Assembly (NCBI RefSeq): GCF_001984125.1
Contig: NZ_MTQL01000006.1
Span: 372,001 to 436,000 of the forward strand
Direction of reading: 5' to 3'
Length of the DNA: 64,000 bases
Source of the DNA: Leifsonia sp. ALI-44-B
GTDB taxonomy: Bacteria; Actinomycetota; Actinomycetes; Actinomycetales; Microbacteriaceae
In this document: positions 9,228-18,373 of the stretch, one piece after another
Layout of the letters: every line of letters begins with the position of its first letter
How positions within the stretch are numbered: the first letter of the stretch is position 1
Made by a program: the position numbers and the translations under genes
Notes under the pieces: model-generated
Told to the model about the DNA's origin: nothing
Databases searched by the model: none
The model's input: only the letters and a program-made list of their open reading frames with translations

Positions 9228-10151
9228 CTACGTCGCGGGGCGCGAGATGCCGACGGCGGCGAACATCGCGCTGAGGATGGCGGCTTCGTCGGGCAGCACG
9301 GCGAGGGGATCGCCGAGCACGAAGATGCGCACCTGGACGAGGGCCTGGTGCACGAGCATGTCGAGCCCGCTGGCTGCGCGGCTGCCGTGCGCGGCCCACT
9401 GTTGTCCGAGCACACTCGGCCAGGGGTCGTAGGCGACGTCGAGCAGTGTCGAGCGGGCGATCAGCTCGTCGGGCAGTGGATGCTCGAGCGAGGCCGTGCC
9501 CGGAAGCGTCGAGATGACGGCATCCACATCCTCGAGGTCAGCCCAGCCTGTCGGGAGTTCGCGCACGCGGAGCGCCACACCGAGTTCGTCGGCGACGTCG
9601 TGGAGCGGCTCGGCTCGCTGCGCCGAGCGCGCGGCCACCGTGACGTCACGCGCGCCCAGTTGTGCCAGCGCGGCCAGTGCGGAGGCGGCGGTCGCGCCGG
9701 CGCCCAGGACGAGTCCGTGGCCGACGCTCGACGTTCCCGCGTCGCGCAGTGCGCCGACGATGCCCGCGACATCGGTGTTGAACCCGTGGATGCGGCGGTC
9801 GGGCGCGTCGTCGAGCAGCAACGTGTTGACGGCCCCCGTGACCTGCGCTGTGCGGTCGAGCGTGTCGGACAGCGTGAACGCCTGCTGCTTGAGGGGCATG
9901 GTGAGCGAGAGCCCGCGCCACTCGGACCCGAGGGCCGAGACGACATCGGCGAGCTGTGCGACCTCGACCTGGCGCCGGTCGTAGATCCAATCCAGGCCCA
10001 GCGCGCGATAGGCCGCGACGTGCAAATCGGGCGATTTCGAGTGCTCGATGGGCGATCCGAACACGGCGAGTCGGCGAGAGTCCGATGAGGCTCCCCCGGT
10101 CGCGGTGGCCGACGAGGCGACGCCGGCGTCGGCCGTCTCGCTACCCGCCAT
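9228..10151 (-). CDS. aroE: Shikimate dehydrogenase
   Basis: NADP-dependent reduction of 3-dehydroshikimate to shikimate. The 307-residue protein has the shikimate site ([18 protein letters not shown]), the catalytic lysine in [35 protein letters not shown] and the nucleotide-binding [15 protein letters not shown]. The first 25 residues ([21 protein letters not shown]) are an Ala/Ser-rich extension not needed for the fold. The ATG at 10151 overlaps the mltG stop by 11 bases. The cofactor loop VAARSAQRA is compatible with NADPH. Confidence 0.95.
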   Translation of the reverse strand: MAGSETADAGVASSATATGGASSDSRRLAVFGSPIEHSKSPDLHVAAYRALGLDWIYDRRQVEVAQLADVVSALGSEWRGLSLTMPLKQQAFTLSDTLDRTAQVTGAVNTLLLDDAPDRRIHGFNTDVAGIVGALRDAGTSSVGHGLVLGAGATAASALAALAQLGARDVTVAARSAQRAEPLHDVADELGVALRVRELPTGWADLEDVDAVISTLPGTASLEHPLPDELIARSTLLDVAYDPWPSVLGQQWAAHGSRAASGLDMLVHQALVQVRIFVLGDPLAVLPDEAAILSAMFAAVGISRPAT

Positions 10152-12039
10152 AGTCGGGGTTGTCCTTCATCCACTGCTGCCACTTGCGCACGCCGGCCTC
10201 GTGCTCTTCGAGCGTGTTCGAGAAGACGGTCTCGCCGGTTTCGAGGTTCCAGGTGACGAAGTACAGCCACGAGCCGTCGGCCGGGTGCACGGCCGCGTCG
10301 ATGGCGATGTCGCCGGGGTTCGAGATCGGGCCGATGACCATGCCGGGGTGCACGTAGGTGTTGTACGGGTTGTTGGCGTCGGCCCGTTCGGCGTCGGTCG
10401 TCGTGACGAGGTGCGTGTTTCCGGTGCCGTATGCAACCGTCGCGTCGGACTGCAGCAGGCCGCTCGGCCAGAGCGCCGGGTCAGACCGGTTGAGGAACAC
10501 GCGAGCGACCTTCGGGTAGTCGTCGCGCAGTCCGGCCTCGCGCTGCACGAGCGCCGCGAGCACGACGGTCTTCCAGCGGTTCTCGGGCGCGACCCCGGCC
10601 TTGTCCAGCGCCTCGTACATGCGGTCGACGAGGCGCTTGAGGATGTCGTGCGCCGGGGTGTTCGGTTCGAACTCGTAGGTCGCCGGGAACAGGAAACCTT
10701 CGAGCGTCTTCGCCTCGGCGGGAAGCCCGAACGAGGCCGTATCGGCCGCGGCAGCGTTGAGGTCGTCGACGGAGACGCCGGTGCCCGACGAGATGAGGTC
10801 GAACGCATCCTTCATGGCGGTGCCCTCGGGGATGACGAAACCGTTCGCCTGCTTCGACGCCGGGTCTTGCAGGGCATCCAGTGCTGCTTGCGCGCTCATC
10901 TTCTTGGCCAGGGCATAGGTGCCGGGCTGGAACACGGGCGCGTCGGCCTGGGCCAGCAGAAGCTGGTAGAACGCGTCCTGGGATGCGATGACGCCCTCGT
11001 CTTTGAGTGTCTTCGCGATGTCAGAGCCGTTGTCGCCCGAGATGATGGTGACGAGGACTTCGCCGCTACCGGACCCTTCGTAGTCGTCGGGCTCGTTCGT
11101 GGCGAAGATCGAGGTAATGCCGGGCACGATGGCGTTCCAGGCGTAGACGCCTCCACCGACGATGAGGGCGAGCACGACCACGATGACGATGCCGGCGATG
11201 AGACCTTTGCGGCTCTTCTTCTCGTGCTGGTCGTATTCGAGGTGCGTCGAGCGACGGCGATCCGAGCGCGAGGAGGTCGAGGCAGCGGAGCCGGCGGCGG
11301 CCGGCTCGTCGCCCGGTGTGGTGTCGACCGCGCCGGTGATGACGCGCAACCACTCGGCGTCGGAGGGGTCGTGACGCTTGGTGGTGTCTGAAGAGTCATT
11401 GGCGGCGCCATCCGCGGAGACATCCCCTGCGCGATCCGCCTTCTGGTCGGAGGATGCGGCCGACGAGGCGTCTTTGCCTGCGGTCCGGTCGGGTCGGCCA
11501 GCGCTCGTCTCGGAAGCGGGCCGTCCCGAGGCCTCCGCGTCGCGCGGCGTTACGCTCGGCATCGAGCCGTGCGTCGCGGCCCGGCGCGCTGAAACGGGTG
11601 ATGCCTGCTCGGCGGCGGCGGCTTCCGCATCGGCCTCGGCTCGCGCCCGGCGATCTTCGGCCTGAGCGCGGCGGGATCGTTCCTCACGCTGCAGGCGCTC
11701 GTCGGAGCTCTGGCGCTGCGTTCGCCCACCGTCGTTCGGAGCGGCCGCTTGCTTCTCTGATACGCGCGCCCGAACGGCTTCATTCTCGCGCCCGGACCGC
11801 GCGCGGATTTCTGCTGCAGCCTCGGCGCGCGCCGCTTCGTCGCGACGGCGTCGTTCCGCATCATTCGAACGGTCGGTGTCAGCCGATGTCTCGCGTTCGG
11901 CCTCGGCCCGCTCGGCTGCCTCACGGCGTTCGCGCCGAGACAGCTCGCGTTTCGATCCCGCGGCGCCCGAGGGGGAAGCGCTGTCGGAATTACCGAAGAT
12001 GTGATGGAACGGGTCTTGAGAGTCGGGTTTCTCAGCCAC
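10141..12039 (-). CDS. mltG: Endolytic murein transglycosylase MltG with long cytoplasmic region
   Basis: Cleaves nascent peptidoglycan glycan strands and sets their length. The 632-residue protein has about 275 charged, low-complexity residues (many RREAAER-type repeats), one membrane segment (GLIAGIVIVVVLALIVGGGV, residues 279-298) and an extracellular YceG domain. Within it LEGFLFPATYEF lies near residue 447 and the catalytic glutamate in ALVQREAG is Glu501. Single-domain homologues are about 340-400 residues, so the N-terminus is greatly extended. The GTG at 12039 overlaps the ruvX stop by 8 bases. The alaS-ruvX-mltG-aroE order is conserved in actinobacteria. Confidence 0.95.
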   Translation of the reverse strand: MAEKPDSQDPFHHIFGNSDSASPSGAAGSKRELSRRERREAAERAEAERETSADTDRSNDAERRRRDEAARAEAAAEIRARSGRENEAVRARVSEKQAAAPNDGGRTQRQSSDERLQREERSRRAQAEDRRARAEADAEAAAAEQASPVSARRAATHGSMPSVTPRDAEASGRPASETSAGRPDRTAGKDASSAASSDQKADRAGDVSADGAANDSSDTTKRHDPSDAEWLRVITGAVDTTPGDEPAAAGSAASTSSRSDRRRSTHLEYDQHEKKSRKGLIAGIVIVVVLALIVGGGVYAWNAIVPGITSIFATNEPDDYEGSGSGEVLVTIISGDNGSDIAKTLKDEGVIASQDAFYQLLLAQADAPVFQPGTYALAKKMSAQAALDALQDPASKQANGFVIPEGTAMKDAFDLISSGTGVSVDDLNAAAADTASFGLPAEAKTLEGFLFPATYEFEPNTPAHDILKRLVDRMYEALDKAGVAPENRWKTVVLAALVQREAGLRDDYPKVARVFLNRSDPALWPSGLLQSDATVAYGTGNTHLVTTTDAERADANNPYNTYVHPGMVIGPISNPGDIAIDAAVHPADGSWLYFVTWNLETGETVFSNTLEEHEAGVRKWQQWMKDNPDYGG

Positions 12040-12523
12040 GAATGGGGGGTCCTTCGTTCGGGGCGACGATCACGCCGGGCGGCGTGCCACCACCGCGCTC
12101 AGCGTCGAGGGCGTGTTGCAAAATGATGACCGCTGCGACTTGATCGACAATCTTACGGCTCGACTTCTGGCTCTTTCCTGAAACCCGGAGCGCCGAGTGC
12201 GCGGACACCGTCGAGAGGCGCTCGTCGACCAGCCGAACCGGCCGCGGGCTTGCCGCGGCGAGTCGGGCGGCGAACTCGAGTGCGTCGGCCGTGGACGCCG
12301 TGTGGGTGCCCGAGAGCGACAGTGGTAGTCCGACGACGAGTTCGAGGGCATCCGCCTCGTCGGCGATGGCCATGATGCGCTGTATGTCGGAACCGCCGTC
12401 ACCCGCACGAGCCACCGTTTCGACGGGCGTCGCGAGCATGGCGAATCTGTCGCTCTGGGCGACCCCGATGCGCACTTTGCCCACATCGACGCCGATGCGG
12501 ATGCCCTGCCGAACCTCGGTCAT
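12032..12523 (-). CDS. ruvX: RuvX/YqgF Holliday junction resolvase-like nuclease
   Basis: RNase H-fold protein of the YqgF family, implicated in pre-16S rRNA end processing and proposed as a Holliday junction resolvase. The 163-residue protein has IRIGVDVGKVRIGVAQSD (first catalytic Asp), the LVVGLPLSLSGTHTAST segment and the third acidic site in RLVDERLSTVSAH. Length is normal plus a short disordered C-terminus. It begins three bases after the alaS stop and overlaps mltG. Confidence 0.93.
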   Translation of the reverse strand: MTEVRQGIRIGVDVGKVRIGVAQSDRFAMLATPVETVARAGDGGSDIQRIMAIADEADALELVVGLPLSLSGTHTASTADALEFAARLAAASPRPVRLVDERLSTVSAHSALRVSGKSQKSSRKIVDQVAAVIILQHALDAERGGGTPPGVIVAPNEGPPIRG

Positions 12524-12526
12524 TCG

Positions 12527-15184
12527 CTAACGAGCCACCTGGTCGGTGATGGCGGTGAGCGCTGCGTCGATGGCCGATACGTCGGACCCGCCACCCTGTG
12601 CCAGATCGTCCTTGCCGCCACCGCCGCCGCCGAGAACCTGAGCCGCGGTCTTAGCGAGCACGCCGGCCTTGATCCCGGCGTCGCGCGCGGCTTGGTTGGT
12701 GGCGACGATCACCACGGGACGCCCGTTGACGTCGCCCGCGATGGCCGCGAGGGCCGCATCGCTGCCGAGACGCTCACGCACACTCGTGGCCAGCTGGCGG
12801 AGGTCGTCTTGCGAACCGACCGCGCCGGCGTTCTGAGCTACGACGAGGGTCTGACCGATGCGTGCCGCCGACTCGACGAGCTGCGGCACGCGCTGGCTGA
12901 GCGCCTGCGATTCGAAGGCCTGGATCTTCTTCTCGGCCTGCTTGAGGTTGGCGACGAGTTCGGCGATCTTGTCGGGGAGCTGCTCGCGGGGCGTCTTGAG
13001 CGATGACGTGAGCTCGTTGACGAGTGCACGCTCGGCAGCCAGGTCGCGGAACGCTTCCAGGCCGACGAGGGACTCGACGCGACGGTTGGTGGAACCCACC
13101 GACGACTCGCTGACGAGGCTGATCAAACCGATCTCGGAGCTTCGCTCGACGTGGGTTCCCGCGCACAATTCGCGCGACCAGGGCCCGCCGATGTCGACGA
13201 CGCGAACGACGTCGCCGTATTTCTCGCCGAACAGAGCCATGGCGCCGAGGGATTTCGCCTCGTCGATGGGCAACTCTCGCGTGACGACCTCGAGGTTGTC
13301 GCGCACGGCGTTGTTCGAGATCTCTTCGATCTCGCTGCGGGTCTCGGGCGAGAGCGCCTGGTTCCACGAGAAGTCGAGTCGCAGGTAACCGGCCTTGTTG
13401 TATGAGCCCGACTGGTGGGCGTTGGGGCCGAGGACCTGACGCAGAGCGGCGTGGATGAGGTGGGTGCCCGAGTGCGCCTGTCGTGCGCCGCGGCGGTAGT
13501 TCGGGTCGACGACGCTCGTGGCGACATCGTCGACACCGACCTCGCCGAACGTGACCTGCACCTTGTGGCTGATGAGCCCCTTGATTGGCTTCTGCACGTC
13601 GAGCACCTCGAGTTCGAACCCGGCGCCCACGATGAGGCCCTGGTCGGCGTCCTGGCCGCCCGACTCGGCGTACAGCGACGTCTCGGCGAGGATGACCTCG
13701 GCGATGTCACCGGCTTGGGCCTTCTGCACGGATTCGCCGTCGACGATGAGCCCGAGTACGCGCGACTCGGTCTGCAGTTCGGTGTAACCCGTGAACGTCG
13801 TCTCGCCGTGAGCGCGGAAGGCGCCATAGACGGAGAGGTCGGCCAGAGCCGTCTTCTTCGACTTGGCGTCGGCTTTCGCGCGCTGACGCTGCTCGCTCAT
13901 CAGGCTGTCGAACGACGTACGGTCGACCGTGAAGCCCGCTTCCTGAGCGATCTCGAGCGTGAGGTCGATGGGGAAACCGTAGGTGTCGTGCAGCAGGAAG
14001 GCGGTATTGCCGGGCAGCGTCTGCGCGCCCGTCTGCTTTGTTTTGTCGACGGCCAAGTCGAGGATGGTCGTGCCGCTGGCGAGCGTGCGGAGGAACGTCT
14101 CCTCTTCGCCGTAGGCGACCTGCGAGATGCGCGAGAAGTCGGTGTCGACCTCGGGGTAGGCGGCCATCATGGCCTGACGCGACGCGTCGAACAGCTCGGG
14201 GAACGTCGCGGTGTCGACGCCCAGCAGGCGCATGGCGCGCACCGTGCGCCGCATGAGGCGGCGGAGGATGTAACCGCGGCCCTCGTTCGACGGCGTCACT
14301 CCATCGCTCATGAGCATGAGCGACGAGCGCACGTGATCGGCGATGACGCGCATGCGGATGTCGTCGCCGTGGTCGGCGCCATAGCGACGGCCGCTCAGAT
14401 CGGCGGCGCGATCGAGAACCGGGCGGACCTGGTCGATCTCGTACATGTTCTCGACGCCCTGCTTGAGGAAAGCGACGCGCTCGAGACCCATGCCGGTGTC
14501 GATGTTCTTCTTGGGCAGCTCGCTGACGATGCGGAAGTCTGTCTTGCTCTGCACGTTGTCGACGAGGTACTGCATGAACACGAGGTTCCAGATCTCGACG
14601 TACCGGTCGTCATCCGTTGCCGGGCCACCGTCGCGGCCGTAAGCGGGGCCGCGGTCGAAGAAGATCTCGGAGCAGGGCCCGGCGGGGCCGGCTTGACCCG
14701 TCGACCAATAGTTGGTGTCGGCGCCGAGGCGCTGGATGCGCTCGTCGGGCAAACCGGCGATCTTCTTCCACAGCGAGATCGCTTCGTCGTCGTCTTTGTA
14801 GACCGTGACCCACAGGTCTTTGGGGTCGAAGCCGTAGCCGCCGTCGGACTCGGACGACGTGAGCAGCTCCCACGCGTAGCCGATGGCGCCTTCTTTGAAG
14901 TAGTCGCCGAAGGAGAAGTTGCCGTTCATTTGGAAGAACGTGCCGTGACGCGGGGTCTTGCCGACCTCTTCGATGTCACTCGTGCGGATGCACTTCTGCA
15001 CGCTCGTCGCGCGCGGGTAGGGCGCGGGCACCAGGCCGGTGAGGTAGGGCACGAACGGCACCATGCCGGCCACCGTGAACAGGAGGGTGGGGTCGTCGCT
15101 GACGAGGGAGGCCGAGGGGACGACTGTGTGCGAACGCTCGCCGAAGAAGTCGAGCCAGCGCTGACGAATGTCTGCTGTTTTCAT
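12527..15184 (-). CDS. alaS: Alanyl-tRNA synthetase
   Basis: Charges tRNA-Ala and edits mischarged Ser and Gly. The 885-residue protein has the class II core at the N-terminus (MKTADIRQRWLDFF, CIRTSDIEEVGKTPRHGTFF, GRGYILRRLMRRTVR), the editing domain with zinc motif HSGTH near residue 570 and CAGTH near residue 673, and a C-Ala domain ending in a Gly-rich stretch (GGGGGGKDDLAQGG). The ATG at 15184 matches the family N-terminus; a longer in-frame extension upstream is atypical. It leads the run alaS-ruvX-mltG-aro. Confidence 0.98.
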   Translation of the reverse strand: MKTADIRQRWLDFFGERSHTVVPSASLVSDDPTLLFTVAGMVPFVPYLTGLVPAPYPRATSVQKCIRTSDIEEVGKTPRHGTFFQMNGNFSFGDYFKEGAIGYAWELLTSSESDGGYGFDPKDLWVTVYKDDDEAISLWKKIAGLPDERIQRLGADTNYWSTGQAGPAGPCSEIFFDRGPAYGRDGGPATDDDRYVEIWNLVFMQYLVDNVQSKTDFRIVSELPKKNIDTGMGLERVAFLKQGVENMYEIDQVRPVLDRAADLSGRRYGADHGDDIRMRVIADHVRSSLMLMSDGVTPSNEGRGYILRRLMRRTVRAMRLLGVDTATFPELFDASRQAMMAAYPEVDTDFSRISQVAYGEEETFLRTLASGTTILDLAVDKTKQTGAQTLPGNTAFLLHDTYGFPIDLTLEIAQEAGFTVDRTSFDSLMSEQRQRAKADAKSKKTALADLSVYGAFRAHGETTFTGYTELQTESRVLGLIVDGESVQKAQAGDIAEVILAETSLYAESGGQDADQGLIVGAGFELEVLDVQKPIKGLISHKVQVTFGEVGVDDVATSVVDPNYRRGARQAHSGTHLIHAALRQVLGPNAHQSGSYNKAGYLRLDFSWNQALSPETRSEIEEISNNAVRDNLEVVTRELPIDEAKSLGAMALFGEKYGDVVRVVDIGGPWSRELCAGTHVERSSEIGLISLVSESSVGSTNRRVESLVGLEAFRDLAAERALVNELTSSLKTPREQLPDKIAELVANLKQAEKKIQAFESQALSQRVPQLVESAARIGQTLVVAQNAGAVGSQDDLRQLATSVRERLGSDAALAAIAGDVNGRPVVIVATNQAARDAGIKAGVLAKTAAQVLGGGGGGKDDLAQGGGSDVSAIDAALTAITDQVAR

Positions 15185-15259
15185 GATTCCGTTCAGGTGG
15201 TGCGGATGGGGGCGTGCCTTTGGCCGATGGGGACGATCGGCCGGCACCGCGGTTGACGC

Positions 15260-15493
15260 TTAGTTTTTGCGAAGCTCGTCGAGGGTCTCTTGCGCCTCGT
15301 CGACGATGGTGTCGATGCGTTCTTTGAGCTCGGCTTCGCGTTCTTTGTAGGCGTCGCCGATCGTCTCGGTGAACTCGCGGATGCGGGAGTCGACGTCTTC
15401 GAAGAAGTCGCGACCACGTTGGCTCTTGTTGATCTCGTGGGCGACCACGAAACCGGCACCAACGCCCACGATCAGCCAGAAGACGTTCTTCAT
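15260..15493 (-). CDS. Small membrane protein with coiled coil
   Basis: A 77-residue protein of unknown function. Residues 4-19 (VFWLIVGVGAGFVVAH) are a membrane segment followed by a charged helical stretch (DSRIREFTETIGDAYKERE and ELKERIDTIVDEA) likely to form a coiled coil in the cytoplasm. It lies between rpsD and alaS in the same direction, 75 bases before alaS; small membrane proteins occur at this position in related actinobacteria. The ATG at 15493 follows GAGGAGAAACGC, a good ribosome site. Its domain pattern resembles YtxH-like proteins, but this is only a similarity of shape. Confidence 0.75.
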   Translation of the reverse strand: MKNVFWLIVGVGAGFVVAHEINKSQRGRDFFEDVDSRIREFTETIGDAYKEREAELKERIDTIVDEAQETLDELRKN

Positions 15494-15644
15494 GCGTTTC
15501 TCCTCAGAGTCGACGATCAGGGACAGCCTGACAATCCTAGCCGGATGCTTCCCGCCCATCCCGTCGGCACAGGGACCCGGGAGAAAACACTCTTAATCCG
15601 ACTGTGAAGAACGATCTGCAGGCCCGTTGTCTCGGGCGGGAACG

Positions 15645-15681
15645 CCGAAGGGGGCCACGGACGAACCGTGACCCCCTTCGG
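15645..15681 (-). terminator. Strong hairpin after rpsD
   Basis: Inverted repeat of about 15-16 base pairs (arms 15645-15660 and 15666-15681, one G-U pair) around a five-base loop. It begins 19 bases after the rpsD stop. No U-tract follows, which is common for actinobacterial terminators. Confidence 0.8.
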
Positions 15682-15699
15682 GCTGAACTCTGTGTCGGA

Positions 15700-16329
15700 C
15701 TAGCGCGCGGCGTAGTACTCGACGACGAGCTGAACTTCACACGTGACGGGAACTTCGGCACGCTTCGGGCGACGAACGAGTCGCGCCTGGAGCTTGTCGA
15801 GCTCGACCTCGAGGTAACCCGGAACCTTGGGCAGAACCTCGGCGTGACCGCCGGCGGCTGCGACCTGGAAGGGCTCGAGGCCTTCGCTGCGCTCCTTGAC
15901 GTGCACGAGCTGACCCGGCTTCACGCGGAAGGACGGGCGGTCGACGAGCTGGCCGTCGACGAGGATGTGACGGTGCACGACGAGCTGGCGAGCCTGCGAG
16001 GTGGAGCGGGCGAAACCGGCGCGCAGGATGACAGCGTCGAGACGCATCTCGAGCAGCTCGACCAGGTTTTCACCGGTCAGGCCGTCGGCGCGACGAGCTT
16101 CCTGGAACGCGATCTTGAGCTGCTTCTCGCGGATGCCGTACTGGGCGCGCAGACGCTGCTTCTCGCGCAGACGAACGGCGTAGTCGGAGTCGGCCTTGCG
16201 CTTGGTGCGGCCGTGCTCACCGGGAGCGTAGGGACGCTTCTCGAGGTACTTCGCTGCCTTCGGGGTGAGGGCGATACCGAGCGACCGCGACAGGCGGGTC
16301 TTGCTACGGGTACGTGACTTGGTAGACAC
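15700..16329 (-). CDS. rpsD: 30S ribosomal protein S4 (zinc-free type)
   Basis: Primary 16S rRNA-binding protein of the small subunit body. The 209-residue protein begins TKSRTRSKTRLSRSLGIALT and has the S4 RNA-binding domain (RLDAVILRAGFARSTSQARQLV, HRHILVDGQLVDRPS). The N-terminal region lacks the four zinc-binding cysteines, so it is the cysteine-free form of S4. It stands alone here rather than in the alpha operon with rpoA, an arrangement also seen in other actinobacteria. The GTG at 16329 follows GAAAGGAAACC. A leader of about 190 bases could carry S4 autoregulation, but no known element was recognised. Confidence 0.97.
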   Translation of the reverse strand: MSTKSRTRSKTRLSRSLGIALTPKAAKYLEKRPYAPGEHGRTKRKADSDYAVRLREKQRLRAQYGIREKQLKIAFQEARRADGLTGENLVELLEMRLDAVILRAGFARSTSQARQLVVHRHILVDGQLVDRPSFRVKPGQLVHVKERSEGLEPFQVAAAGGHAEVLPKVPGYLEVELDKLQARLVRRPKRAEVPVTCEVQLVVEYYAAR

Positions 16330-16528
16330 GGTTTCCTTTCGTGGAATTCTGAAGAGTGGATGTCAGCGCCGCTCGGCTCTCACTCGCACACACCGGGGCG
16401 CATGCAAGGGATCGCTGAGGAGCGATGCAAAATCAGAGGGGTTGACCGGGCCGTTCGGCTACAGAACGTTTCCCATCGATCGCTGGTGTCGCGCAGCCGC
16501 ACGCTCAACCGGATCTTTGGCCTCATAG

Positions 16529-16534
16529 ATCGTA
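16529..16534 (-). promoter_or_regulatory. Probable rpsD -10 box
   Basis: TACGAT on the minus strand fits TAnnnT in an otherwise gene-free 257-base region between rarA and rpsD. No good -35 box was seen. If it is used, the rpsD leader is about 190 bases long. Confidence 0.4.
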
Positions 16535-16586
16535 GCACGACGAACGCCCGTCGACTCGGATGCTCCGACGCCGCGTTTCGCCCGCG

Positions 16587-18137
16587 TCACTTCTCCCCGC
16601 GCACGATGCGCATGAGCTTCGCGAGGCGGGACGACACATCGCGCTCGTTACCGTGGTTGGTGGGCGTGTAATAGCGGACGTCGCGCAGCTCGTCGGGGAG
16701 GTATTGCTGTTCCGCGACGCCCAGATCGGTGTCGTGCGGGTAGCGATAGCCCTTGCCGTGGCCGAGGCGTTTGGCACCGGCGTAATGGGCATCGCGCATG
16801 GGCTTGGGCACGCGCCCGAACGCTCCCGCTCGGACATCCGCGATGGCCTTGTCGATGGCGAGGTAGGAGGCGTTCGATTTGGCGGCCGTGGCGAGATAGA
16901 CGACGGCTTGCGCGAGCGGGATGCGGCCCTCGGGCATGCCGATGAATTGGACCGCGTCGGCGGCGGCAACGGCGACACCGAGTGCGTTGGGATCGGCCAT
17001 TCCGATGTCTTCGGAGGCCGAGATGATGATGCGACGGGCGATGAAGCGCGGGTCCTCCCCCGCTTCGATCATGCGCGCCAGGTAGTGCAGCGCCGCGTCG
17101 ACGTCGGAACCCCTGATCGACTTGATGAACGCGCTGATGACGTCGTAGTGCTCGTCGCCGTTGCGGTCGTAACGCAGGAGCGCGCGATCGACGGCCGACG
17201 ACACGATATCCGCAGTGATACGGGGCCGCGCCGGCCCGCCCGAGTCCTGTGAGCGATGGCTGGCCGCATCCGAGTCTGTATCCGAGCCTGATTCACCATT
17301 TTCCTCGTCCTCGTCCTCGTCTAAGTCGGTCTCCTCGTCCGAGGCCCCGTCGTTACCGCGGTCAATACCGTCGCCCTTGTTCTCGCTCCGGTCTGCGTCA
17401 CCCGAGGCGGTCTCCTCCTGAGCGTTCTCAGCGGCCTCGACGAGGTCGGGCACAGCGTTGGCCAGCGAATCAGCGCTCACCGATGCCGCTTCGAGCGCCG
17501 TGAGCGCCCGCCGTGCATCGCCCGAGGCCAGGCGGATGATCGTGTCCATGGCTTCGTCGGTGACCTCGAAGCGCCCACCCAAGCCGCGAGGGTCGTCGAC
17601 GGCCCGCTGCACGACGGTGCGCAGATCGTCGTCGCTCAACTGCTCGAGTGTGAGAAGAAGGGACCGCGAGAGAAGGGGCGAGATGACCGAGAACGAGGGG
17701 TTTTCGGTGGTTGCCGCAACGAGGATGACCCAGCCGTTCTCGACGCCGGGCAGAAGGGCGTCTTGCTGCGCCTTGGTGAAGCGGTGGATCTCGTCGAGGA
17801 ACAAGACGGTAGACAAGCCGTAGAGATCGCGGCTCGTCATGGCCTCTTCCATGACCTGCCGCACGTCTTTCACGCCAGCCGTCACGGCCGACAGCTCGAC
17901 GAAACGGCGCCCGGAGCTGTGCGCGATGGACTGCGCGATGGTGGTCTTACCCGTGCCGGGAGGGCCCCACAGGATGACCGAGGCAGAGCCCTTGGCGCCC
18001 GAGGCATCCGTCGCCAGACTGACGAGAGGCGAGCCGGGCTTCAGCAGATGCCGCTGCCCCGCGACCTCGTCGAGGCTCTTCGGACGCATGCGCACCGCGA
18101 GGGGTACCGCACCCGAGAACATGCCACTGCCCGCCAA
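16587..18137 (-). CDS. rarA: Replication-associated recombination protein A with acidic insert
   Basis: AAA+ ATPase of the RarA/MgsA/WRNIP1 family that acts at stalled replication forks. The 516-residue protein has Walker [10 protein letters not shown] at residues 58-66, Walker B FLDEIHRF at 113-120, the sensor region TTENPSF, and the C-terminal tetramerisation region ([36 protein letters not shown]). Residues 230-304 are a low-complexity acidic insert ([20 protein letters not shown]) placed between the AAA+ lid and the C-terminal domain; homologues are about 440 residues. The start is TTG at 18137, chosen because GAGAGG lies seven bases upstream. Confidence 0.94.
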   Translation of the reverse strand: MAGSGMFSGAVPLAVRMRPKSLDEVAGQRHLLKPGSPLVSLATDASGAKGSASVILWGPPGTGKTTIAQSIAHSSGRRFVELSAVTAGVKDVRQVMEEAMTSRDLYGLSTVLFLDEIHRFTKAQQDALLPGVENGWVILVAATTENPSFSVISPLLSRSLLLTLEQLSDDDLRTVVQRAVDDPRGLGGRFEVTDEAMDTIIRLASGDARRALTALEAASVSADSLANAVPDLVEAAENAQEETASGDADRSENKGDGIDRGNDGASDEETDLDEDEDEENGESGSDTDSDAASHRSQDSGGPARPRITADIVSSAVDRALLRYDRNGDEHYDVISAFIKSIRGSDVDAALHYLARMIEAGEDPRFIARRIIISASEDIGMADPNALGVAVAAADAVQFIGMPEGRIPLAQAVVYLATAAKSNASYLAIDKAIADVRAGAFGRVPKPMRDAHYAGAKRLGHGKGYRYPHDTDLGVAEQQYLPDELRDVRYYTPTNHGNERDVSSRLAKLMRIVRGEK

Positions 18138-18373
18138 CGTGTGCCTCTCTGATGCCGGTCACGTGTCGTGACGCTTGTCGTGCGGCCGGAAAGAGCCGCT
18201 CGTTCAGGCTAGCCGCAACCACCGACACTGCGGATGCGGGGGCGCGCGGCATCCGCTCGGCTCGTCGTTTGTCCGCCCAAAGCTTCGAACAATAGAGTTC
18301 TCCTGGCGACACCGGACCGTCGCCGTCCGCAGCCGATGCGACCCCGCCCCTGCAGCACCGCCGAGGAGTACAC

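Noticed and set aside
13415-15256. Long plus-strand open frame opposite alaS
   Set aside because: It is antisense to a certain gene, has shadow composition (Arg/Val/Ala/Asp rich) and no ribosome site; high GC makes such frames common. The same applies to long frames opposite rel (21856-24318), thrS (32858-34843) and acnA (61009-62382).
16330-16528. Known riboswitch or S4 autoregulatory element in the rpsD leader
   Set aside because: The leader is long enough but no recognised motif or clear pseudoknot could be identified by eye.
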